5,177 nt of DNA from an uncultured Spirochaetaceae bacterium (GTDB lineage: Bacteria > Spirochaetota > Spirochaetia > Treponematales > UBA12059): the NCBI GenBank assembly GCA_938004315.1, contig CALKWG010000138.1, positions 1-5,177 of the forward strand. The letters are read 5' to 3'. The position numbers and the translations under genes are program-made. The notes under the pieces were generated by a model. That model had not been told where the DNA came from and made no database searches. It was given only the letters and a program-made list of their open reading frames with translations. Positions 1 to 4,943 of the stretch are shown here, in pieces. Each line of letters starts with the position of its first letter. The first letter of the stretch is position 1.

Positions 1-604
1 GGTCGGTGCCTATGGCTAAATCGATGCGACCGGCCGCGAGCATCTGCAGGATTTGGAGCTCGGTCGAGAGCCCGACCTTTTTCAACTCGGCGTCGGCGTT
101 GAAGCGCGGGAAATAGGCCGAGTTGGTCGACATGCCTATCGATTTGCCCATGAGGTCGTCGTATGACCCTATCTGGCCGCCTTGACCCTTTCGCGCCAGG
201 AACATAGGGCGGACCGAGGCGTAGCTCGTCGGCGCGTAGCGCAAAAAAGCCGCGCGCTCGTCGGTGTACGCGATCCCGGTGATCAGGTCCGCCTGCCCGT
301 TCCTCATCATCTCCAGCGCCCTGGCCCAGGGCACGCGCCGGATGTCGATCGGCACGCCGAGGCGCTCGGCCAAGGCCGTCGTCAGATCGATGTCGATGCC
401 GGCGAAGCCCGAGGCGCTCCGTTCGTCGTTCATGCGGAAGGGCGGCCAGACCTCGGTGATCATGACGAGCCCGCTCGGGGCGGGGGCCTGGGCCGCCGCG
501 GGCGTCGCGCAGGCCAGGCCCGTCGCCAAGGCGGCGAGGGCGGTCGCGAGGCGAAGAGCTACGCGGCGGCGCGGCGGGGTATGGTTCGATAAGGCCCGGC
601 TCAT
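1..604 (-). CDS. ABC-transporter substrate-binding protein, SBP_bac_3 family (C-terminus cut by window edge)
   Basis: The 201 complete codons visible read as an exported solute-binding protein of the family that delivers polar amino acids and similar small solutes to ABC importers. A basic n-region (PPRRR, residues 10-14), a hydrophobic stretch at about 15-32 and AxA sites ending near residue 38-40 form a signal peptide. The mature part opens with VMITEVWPPF (47-56), the usual first strand and 'PPF' ligand loop. It continues with GIDIDLTTALAERLG (69-83), WARALEMMRNGQADLITG (93-110) and TDERAAFLRYAPTSY (114-128), all typical of SBP_bac_3 lobe 1. SYDDLMGKSIGMST (147-160) marks the crossover to lobe 2, and the frame is still open at the edge. 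ATG 602-604 is chosen because AGGAGG (minus strand, 611-616) sits 6 nt upstream. A twin-arginine signal is not excluded by RRR, but no full Tat motif is seen. No permease or ATPase gene is in view, and the ligand cannot be told. Confidence 0.9.
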   Translation of the reverse strand, partial: MSRALSNHTPPRRRVALRLATALAALATGLACATPAAAQAPAPSGLVMITEVWPPFRMNDERSASGFAGIDIDLTTALAERLGVPIDIRRVPWARALEMMRNGQADLITGIAYTDERAAFLRYAPTSYASVRPMFLARKGQGGQIGSYDDLMGKSIGMSTNSAYFPRFNADAELKKVGLSTELQILQMLAAGRIDLAIGTD

Positions 605-619
605 AGACGGCCTCCTCGA

Positions 620-660
620 GGGCTGTATTATCTTAAAGTTTCGATCCGCGCCGGGCCGCG
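620..660 (-). promoter_or_regulatory. Candidate promoter/leader of the substrate-binding protein gene
   Basis: This is an AT-rich island in otherwise very GC-rich DNA directly upstream of the binding-protein ribosome binding site. Read on the minus strand it contains ACTTTAAGATAATAC, in which GATAAT (627-632) or TAAGAT (630-635) could serve as a -10 element. No good -35 hexamer lies 16-18 nt further upstream: the TTGACC on the minus strand near 660 is too far from either candidate. The call rests on base composition, position and one hexamer only. Confidence 0.3.
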
Positions 661-684
661 GTCAAGGGCCGTCCATGAAGGGCC

Positions 685-801
685 GGGGGCCGCCAATAGG
701 CGGCGATCGGCGGCTAATGCTTAGACGCGGCCCCCGCGGCGGGCTTCCGTCGCCGCCGGCGAAATGCCGCCGGCGCCGGCGATCCCGCCGCTCCCCTAAG
801 G
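685..801. repeat. Structured 117-bp interspersed repeat, copy 1
   Basis: Aligns without gaps to 1302-1418, with 15 mismatches in 117 positions by hand count (about 87% identity). It divides into two adjacent inverted-repeat units. Unit A has outer arms GGGGGCCGC (685-693) and GCGGCCCCC (727-735). Unit B has outer arms GCGGCGGG (736-743) and CCCGCCGC (784-791), an inner stem 747-754/772-779 with one T/C mismatch, and a small apical stem around 758-768. A competing hairpin GCCGCC-AATA-GGCGGC (689-704) overlaps the left arm of unit A. Neither orientation is followed by a T-run, so a classical intrinsic terminator is not supported. The copy overlaps the 3' end of the DUF5680 gene and encodes its last 28 residues and stop codon. 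It resembles REP/BIME-like elements in style; the family is not recognised. Confidence 0.85.
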
Positions 802-1262
802 GCCTGATTAAATGCTAGCGCACCGCCGTGGAAATAGAGCCGGTAGACCGGCTTGTCCGCTAGGTAAATCTCTTCTATGCCGTTATACATAGTTAACTCG
901 CCTTGGACGACGCTCTTGTAGCTATACGGCGCCCGATCGTAGGAGCGGGGGCCGCGGTAGGGTTCCGCTAGAGCCGCGAGTTTGAGGGCCTCGCGCAGGG
1001 TCTCTATGAAGCCCTCGGGCAGGCCGTCGGCTAGCATGGCGCCGTAGTAGTTCATGCTCCAGACGACGCGGCCGTCCCGATAGACGAGCTCCTGGCCGGA
1101 GAAGTCGCGCTCGCCGGCGTAGCTATCCAGGTACTCGTACGGCCCCTCGGCGTAGCGCAGATCCTTGCAGCCGGGGCGGCCCGGCTCGACGAAGCCGCGC
1201 TGGGCGGCGTAGGTATCGGCCTTAGCCTTGATTAAGAAAGCCCGTAGTCCATCGTCGTACAT
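714..1262 (-). CDS. DUF5680 domain protein with a repeat-encoded C-terminal tail
   Basis: A 182-residue protein without signal peptide or membrane segment, presumably cytoplasmic. Residues 5-150 match my recollection of DUF5680: FLIKAKADTYA (9-19), DLRYAEGPYEYLDSYAG (34-50), FSGQELVYRDGRVVWSMNYYG (54-74), YRGPRSY (102-108), GIEEIYLADKPVYRLYFHGG (128-147). No biochemical function is known to me for this domain, which also occurs joined to XRE-type helix-turn-helix domains; no such domain is present here. The ATG at 1260-1262 is chosen because AAAGGA lies 7 nt upstream and the conserved part begins at once; a TTG at 1313 would start inside a repeat. Family similarity ends near HGGALA. The last 28 residues (155-182; R, A and P rich) are encoded entirely by repeat copy 1, so the tail is probably acquired rather than functional. 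The gene follows the S41 gene by 150 bp, mostly repeat copy 2. Confidence 0.85.
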   Translation of the reverse strand: MYDDGLRAFLIKAKADTYAAQRGFVEPGRPGCKDLRYAEGPYEYLDSYAGERDFSGQELVYRDGRVVWSMNYYGAMLADGLPEGFIETLREALKLAALAEPYRGPRSYDRAPYSYKSVVQGELTMYNGIEEIYLADKPVYRLYFHGGALAFNQALRGAAGSPAPAAFRRRRRKPAAGAASKH

Positions 1263-1301
1263 GCGTTCATCCTTTCTGTCCCGTCCCGACCCTCGTTTTA
1301 A

Positions 1302-1418
1302 GGGGGCCGCCAATAGGCGGCGATCGGGAGCTAGGGCTCGGACGCGGCCCCCGCGGCGGGCTTCCGGCGCCTTCGGCGCTTCGCCTTCGGCGCCGGCGAT
1401 CCCGCCGCTCCCCTAAGG
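1302..1418. repeat. Structured 117-bp interspersed repeat, copy 2
   Basis: Second copy of the element at 685-801, same orientation, starting 617 bp away. The outer arms are conserved exactly: unit A 1302-1310 with 1344-1352, unit B 1353-1360 with 1401-1408. Here the inner stem of unit B is perfect: CCGGCGCC (1364-1371) with GGCGCCGG (1389-1396). It is topped by GGCG-CTT-CGCC (1375-1385). Unit A also contains a small hairpin GAGC-TAGG-GCTC (1328-1339). Differences from copy 1 fall in the upper parts of the hairpins, and the outer stems are invariant. The right edge, read on the minus strand as CCTTAGG, contains the stop codon of the S41 gene. The copy fills most of the gap between that gene and the DUF5680 gene and would lie in the message if the two are cotranscribed. 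Confidence 0.85.
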
Positions 1419-2801
1419 CTCTATGCCCGCCTTCGTAAGCGCTGCCTCGAGGGTATAGTCGCGTCCCGAAAGGTAATCCGCAAGGGTCGGGCTGACGACC
1501 AGGTCGGGCACGACGCCTATGCCCGCCTGCATATCGCGCACCGCTACCTGATAAGCCGCCGTGGAGTAGCGGACCCGTATGCCGGTGACGCGCAGGGCCT
1601 CGTCCATCGAGGAGTCGCTGCAGCGATAGCCACCCGAACTCGGCGCGCCTACGAGCGTTCCGATGCCGTGATATTTCAATAATGCCAACAAGAAGCCGTT
1701 CATCGAGAAGCCTGCCTCGTCCATGAGGACGTAAAGCTCGCCGTCGAAGCGCTTCGGCGCGGGCCTCTGCGCGACGCGCCAGGGCATGAGGAGGAGGTGG
1801 CCGGGGCCGAAGAAGGGCAAGGGCCGGTCGATAAGGTAGCGGAACAAGGCGGCGGTGGGCGCCGGGGAGCCGCCGTAGTTGCCGCGCAGGTCTAGGACCA
1901 GGGCGCCGTAATCGCGGGCCTTGAGCTCGGCGAAGAAATCGGCCAGGTAGGACTCGTAGGCCCGCTGGTCGGCGGCGGCGAAGATCGGGATCTTCAGGTA
2001 GGCATAGCCGTCGCGGAAGCTGTGGCTCGGCCGCGAGCCGACGGTATCGAAGATGACGGCGCTCGGCTTCTTAGCCAAGGACGGTGCGCGGACCGCCTGG
2101 ATGACGGCCCTCTTCATGCCCTTGGCCTCCGTGCCGCCCGCCGCGGCGTCGGGCGGCAGGTACTCTATGTCGAAGGAATCGAATTCGCCGACGAAGAGAT
2201 AGAGCATGGCGGCGAACCATCGTTCGGCGTCGTAGCGCGGCCGGCCCTCGTCCCGGCCGTCCGTGGTAAGGCGGGCGGCGACGTAGCCGAAGAGCTCGGC
2301 CGCCGGCAGGCCGTTAATAGAGACGAGCTCCGAGCCGGGGGCCACGCCGGTCCCGTAGGGGTCGGCGACCGCATAGAGACGGCCGTCGAGGCTGCGGACC
2401 GCGAGCGGGAAGAAGCGCCCCTCGGCGCGCATGCGGGCCTCGGCCGCCGGCGAAGGGTCGAGGAAGCTGTGGCCGCAGCGAAGGGCCGCGAGCGCGGGGG
2501 CCAAGAGCCGGTAGAACGACGCTTCGTCTATAGGGCCTTCGGCTACGGCGCGCTCGGCCTCGTTTATGGCGCGCGCCATGGCCTCCCGGTCGGCGTAGAT
2601 GCCGATGGCTTTCCTCTCGACGATACGGCGGAACTGCTTGAGGTCTGCTTGCAGTTCATCGACGCTATACAGGCGCGTGGCCGACGGCGCCGCCGCTTCC
2701 GCGGCGGGCCTGCCGGGGGCCGCGCAAGCGGCGAGGGTCGCGAAGGCGGCGAACGCCGCGCAGGCGACGGCGATGGCGGACGGTTTTTTCTGGTTGCTCA
2801 T
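1413..2801 (-). CDS. S41-family (C-terminal-processing-like) serine peptidase, lipoprotein
   Basis: A 462-residue predicted exported peptidase. The N-terminus is a lipoprotein signal: NQKK, a hydrophobic stretch (8-25) and lipobox LAAC with Cys26 as the lipidation site. A helical N-domain (about 45-125) ends in ALRCGHSFL (106-114), the Gly-His-Ser/Thr segment common in this family. Residues 150-167 (VAPGSELVSINGLP) look like the core of a PDZ-type fold. The S41 core is clear: LVLDLRGNYGG (301-311), then YVLMDEAGFSMNG (357-369) with Ser366 as the likely nucleophile, GTLVGAPSSGGY (381-392) and GIGVVPDLVVSPT (427-439). The lysine of the CtpA-type Ser-Lys dyad (FGKG motif) is absent, replaced by SSGGY. 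His111 may serve instead, by analogy with tricorn-like members (inference). ATG 2799-2801 has AGGAGG 4 nt upstream. The gene starts 21 bp after the serine hydrolase stop, which indicates one operon. Its stop TAG lies in repeat copy 2. Confidence 0.88.
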   Translation of the reverse strand: MSNQKKPSAIAVACAAFAAFATLAACAAPGRPAAEAAAPSATRLYSVDELQADLKQFRRIVERKAIGIYADREAMARAINEAERAVAEGPIDEASFYRLLAPALAALRCGHSFLDPSPAAEARMRAEGRFFPLAVRSLDGRLYAVADPYGTGVAPGSELVSINGLPAAELFGYVAARLTTDGRDEGRPRYDAERWFAAMLYLFVGEFDSFDIEYLPPDAAAGGTEAKGMKRAVIQAVRAPSLAKKPSAVIFDTVGSRPSHSFRDGYAYLKIPIFAAADQRAYESYLADFFAELKARDYGALVLDLRGNYGGSPAPTAALFRYLIDRPLPFFGPGHLLLMPWRVAQRPAPKRFDGELYVLMDEAGFSMNGFLLALLKYHGIGTLVGAPSSGGYRCSDSSMDEALRVTGIRVRYSTAAYQVAVRDMQAGIGVVPDLVVSPTLADYLSGRDYTLEAALTKAGIEP

Positions 2802-2812
2802 ATATCCTCCTT

Positions 2813-2827
2813 GTACTTCCGTTTAAG
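2813..2827 (-). repeat. Short junction repeat before the S41 gene (CTTAAACGGAAGTAC)
   Basis: The minus-strand 15-mer CTTAAACGGAAGTAC differs at one base from CTTAAACGGAGGTAC at 4568-4582, just upstream of the serine hydrolase gene. Here it carries the stop codon (TAA, 2823-2825) of the upstream gene and sits directly before the true ribosome binding site AAGGAGG. At the other site the element itself supplies GGAGG. The similarity may be a duplicated translation-initiation leader or chance. Confidence 0.4.
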
Positions 2828-4565
2828 CGATGAGCCCCGCGGCCCACGCCGCGGCGCAGCCGGCGAACGCGAGGGCCGCCATGGAAAGCTCGAGCGCCGA
2901 ACGAGCCTCCCGCCCGCGGCCGAGCGCCGAGGCGGTTAGCGCCACCGCGCCGGCGGGCCAGGCGGCGAAGAGCCACGAGACGAGCGCCATGGCAGCCTCG
3001 GGGTAGACGAAGCTCGCGCCGAAACCGGCGAGCCTGACGAAGGCTAGGCTTAAGCCCGAGGCGCCGTAGAGCCAATAGAGCGCGTTCGCGGCGCAGAAGC
3101 CTAGGCGGGCCCCCGCCGCCGGGGAGCGTCGTCGAATCGCCGTAGCGGCGAGCCCGAAGAGCGCTAGACTCAGACCGACCGCCCCGACGGCCGCGAGTAG
3201 CCGCGGATCCTCGAACCATGCGAGCCTGAAATAGTCGACGGGGCCGACGCTTATCCAGGGGCGGCCGTCGAGCTCCCAGGCTAGGAGGCGCCTATGCCCG
3301 CCGAGCTGCGGATACGGCGCGGCTCCGGACGCGTCGAAGCGCCACGGGCCGAGGGCGACGGCGCCCGGCAGGTTCCGCAGGCGCAGGGCGCCGAGGTAAC
3401 GCAGCAGCCTCGCCGGGCCGGCCGCGGCGACGCGCGCCGAGGCGTAGAGGCCCGGGACGGCGCGGGGCCTCGTCCCCGACGCCGCCGTCGTCGGCGCGGA
3501 GCGAGGCCCTTTGTCGGGGTAGAACTCGTCCATGAACGCGGACAACAGGCCGCGCCCCTCGTCGCTCGGCGGGCGGTTAAAGCTTGCGACCAAGGCGACG
3601 CCTTCGTCGGGTAAGAGGGCGATGAGCGTGGCGTAGCGCGGGGTGCGGCCCAGGTGCCAGAGTACCCGCCGCCCGTTCATGGTCGAGCTTACGAGCCCGA
3701 GGGACATGCCTCCTTGCCCGGGCGCCCGCTCGAACGCAGGCGTAAGGAGCGCCGTACGGGAGGCTTCGGAGAGGGGCAGGACGGGCGCCCCCGGGTCGCC
3801 GAGAATAGCTGAAAGGAAAAGAGCCATCTCCGTTACCGGGCCGGTAATCGGGGCGCATGGCAGGGCGGCAACCCATTCGCCGCCTTCCTGCGCCGCGGCG
3901 GCCCGCGTTCGGCTCATACCCAGCGGCGTTAAGAAGGTATCGCGGATATAGGCGTCGAACGGGCGGTTCGAAAGGCGTTCTACTATATAGCCGGCGAGCG
4001 CCGTGCCCCAGTTGGAATAGGCCATGACGCGGCCGGCCGGGTAGGCGCGCTTCGGCGCCGTCGCCTTGAGGGTCGCCTCGAGCGGCCGCCAGGCCTCGGG
4101 GCCCGGCAGGTAGAGCGCGCCGTAGCTCTCGGCGAAGCCGGCGGTATGCGTCATGAGCATGCGCATGGAGACCGGGCCGCCCGGCCCGTCGGGCAGGGCG
4201 AATCCCAGGTAAGCTTCAAGGTCGGCGTCGAGCTCGAGCTCGCCCCGCTCTACGAGCGATAGGACGGCCGCCCAGGTGAGGAGCTTGCCGGTCGATCCCA
4301 GGTTAAAGGGCGTGAGCGCCGGTTCGACGGCCGCTCCCGGCTCGCCGTCCCGGCCGACGGCGCGGCCGAAGCCCCGGGCGTAGGCTATGGCGCCGTTCCG
4401 TACGAGCGCGACCGCGGCGCCGGGGATGCCTTCGGCCTCCAGGGTCCGTTCCATATAAGAAGCGAAGAACGCTTCTTCGCCGCGCCCTATGTCTTGGGCC
4501 GCGGCGCGGCCGTGGCCGATAGCCGCGAGCGCGATGAAAAGCCAGGCGGCGATGCGTCTATTCAA
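2823..4565 (-). CDS. Serine hydrolase (beta-lactamase/PBP-like family) with four C-terminal membrane segments
   Basis: A 580-residue protein of the Pfam beta-lactamase (PF00144) superfamily, which includes class C beta-lactamases, DD-peptidases and esterases. A signal peptide (RRIAAWLFIALAAIGHGRAAAQ, first residues 3-24) exports the catalytic domain (about 30-350). The three active-site motifs are present: S91-T-G-K94 (SxxK), Y183-S-N185 (YxN) and H304-L-G306 (KTG/HxG position). MTHTAGF (138-144) and LGMSRT (215-220) are family landmarks. After a linker domain (360-450), four hydrophobic segments follow at about 453-476, 490-511, 524-548 and 557-579, anchoring it to the inner membrane. The start is TTG (4563-4565): GGAGG lies 5 nt upstream and the signal peptide follows directly; the first internal ATG is residue 38. 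The stretch between LGMSRT and PCAPITGPVTEMALFL is short for the family. First gene of the leftward operon. The substrate is unknown; a role in cell-wall or peptide metabolism is inferred. Confidence 0.9.
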   Translation of the reverse strand: MNRRIAAWLFIALAAIGHGRAAAQDIGRGEEAFFASYMERTLEAEGIPGAAVALVRNGAIAYARGFGRAVGRDGEPGAAVEPALTPFNLGSTGKLLTWAAVLSLVERGELELDADLEAYLGFALPDGPGGPVSMRMLMTHTAGFAESYGALYLPGPEAWRPLEATLKATAPKRAYPAGRVMAYSNWGTALAGYIVERLSNRPFDAYIRDTFLTPLGMSRTRAAAAQEGGEWVAALPCAPITGPVTEMALFLSAILGDPGAPVLPLSEASRTALLTPAFERAPGQGGMSLGLVSSTMNGRRVLWHLGRTPRYATLIALLPDEGVALVASFNRPPSDEGRGLLSAFMDEFYPDKGPRSAPTTAASGTRPRAVPGLYASARVAAAGPARLLRYLGALRLRNLPGAVALGPWRFDASGAAPYPQLGGHRRLLAWELDGRPWISVGPVDYFRLAWFEDPRLLAAVGAVGLSLALFGLAATAIRRRSPAAGARLGFCAANALYWLYGASGLSLAFVRLAGFGASFVYPEAAMALVSWLFAAWPAGAVALTASALGRGREARSALELSMAALAFAGCAAAWAAGLIA

Positions 4566-4567
4566 AG

Positions 4568-4582
4568 GTACCTCCGTTTAAG
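4568..4582 (-). repeat. Short junction repeat and ribosome binding site of the serine hydrolase gene (CTTAAACGGAGGTAC)
   Basis: Matches 2813-2827 at 14 of 15 positions. On the minus strand the GGAGG inside it is the ribosome binding site that decides the unusual TTG start at 4565. A TAA at 4578-4580 occupies the same place in the element as the serine hydrolase stop does in the other copy, although no convincing gene ends here. Confidence 0.5.
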
Positions 4583-4635
4583 GCGGGCCCTCGTCCCGCG
4601 CTGAACGGAGCATACGCGCGCGCCCCGCGGCGTAC

Positions 4636-4692
4636 CATACGAACTTGATATCAGACGGGGGCGGATCGGCGGGCCGCTTTAACTCATACGAA
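4636..4692. repeat. Direct repeat CATACGAA x2 in the divergent control region
   Basis: The 8-mer CATACGAA (minus strand TTCGTATG) occurs at 4636-4643 and 4685-4692, with starts 49 bp apart. A related CATACG follows GGAG at 4611-4616. Both copies are in the AT-richer core between the divergent genes, so they could be binding half-sites or overlap -10 regions. Two short matches are weak evidence. Confidence 0.25.
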
Positions 4693-4872
4693 GTACGTAG
4701 GCTCCGGCTTAGCTGATTACGATATCCGTCCGATGGCGCGGCCGCCGGCCCGCGCCTATCATGCCCATAGACGCCGCGGCGCCGGCCAGAGCGCGGAGCG
4801 AAAGCGGGTCGACGGGAAGACGGCGATGGGCCCCGAAGGCGGGCGGCGCTTCCCGATGAGCGCGCGGGATCG

Positions 4873-4888
4873 GGGGGACTTATCCCCC
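4873..4888. other. GGGGGA-CTTA-TCCCCC hairpin upstream of the rightward gene
   Basis: A perfect 6-bp stem with a 4-nt loop, 55 bp before the start at 4944. It overlaps a second possible hairpin CCGC-TTGC-GCGG (4887-4898), and the arms CGCGC (4861-4865) and GCGCG (4893-4897) could close an outer stem. No T-run follows. It may be a leader structure of the rightward transcript or an operator; chance pairing is likely enough in DNA this GC-rich. Confidence 0.35.
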
Positions 4889-4943
4889 GCTTGCGCGGCG
4901 ATAGAAGCATGAAACGGCCCCATGGCCGAAAGGAAGGATCATC

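Larger units (their letters stand above)
4566..4943. other. Divergent intergenic region (378 bp) between the serine hydrolase operon and the rightward gene
   Basis: No convincing gene is visible on either strand. The part from about 4636 to 4726 is richer in A and T than the surroundings and contains GATATC twice (4647-4652, 4721-4726) and the direct repeat CATACGAA (4636-4643, 4685-4692). It is the likely place for divergent promoters or a regulator site, but I find no -35/-10 pair with proper spacing on either strand. The right part holds a hairpin at 4873-4888. The rightward ribosome binding site AAGGA is at 4934-4938. Confidence 0.6.

Noticed and set aside
634..641. TAAAGTTT on the plus strand resembling a flagellar sigma-28 -35 element
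   Set aside because: No GCCGATAA-like partner at the required distance, and no gene starts to the right on that strand.
685..791. Classical rho-independent terminators in the two repeats
   Set aside because: Stems are strong, but neither copy is followed by a T-run on either strand. A non-canonical termination role remains open.
1263..1313. N-terminal extension of the DUF5680 gene from a TTG at 1313
   Set aside because: The TTG lies inside repeat copy 2 without a ribosome binding site, whereas ATG 1262 has AAAGGA 7 nt upstream and the conserved domain begins right after it.
685..1418. Integron attC sites flanking a gene cassette
   Set aside because: The position at 3' gene ends and the folding are suggestive, but the repeat ends do not carry the GTTRRRY / RYYYAAC core sites and no integrase is in the window.
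2022..2939. Long plus-strand open frame (305 codons) opposite the S41 gene
   Set aside because: It is the complement of a well-supported gene with clear S41 motifs, and its product is low-complexity Arg/Gly/Ala. Long antisense frames are expected at this GC content. The same applies to plus-strand frames at 182-818, 3294-3614 and 3643-3951.
4761..4859. Short plus-strand open frame of about 32 codons in the divergent region
   Set aside because: No ribosome binding site and composition like the surrounding non-coding DNA.
4578..4910. Minus-strand open frame of 110 codons upstream of the serine hydrolase
   Set aside because: No ribosome binding site before its ATG, Arg/Pro/Ser-rich composition typical of non-coding GC-rich DNA, no recognisable domain, and it covers the expected promoter region. 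The placement of its stop in the junction 15-mer is reported as a finding.
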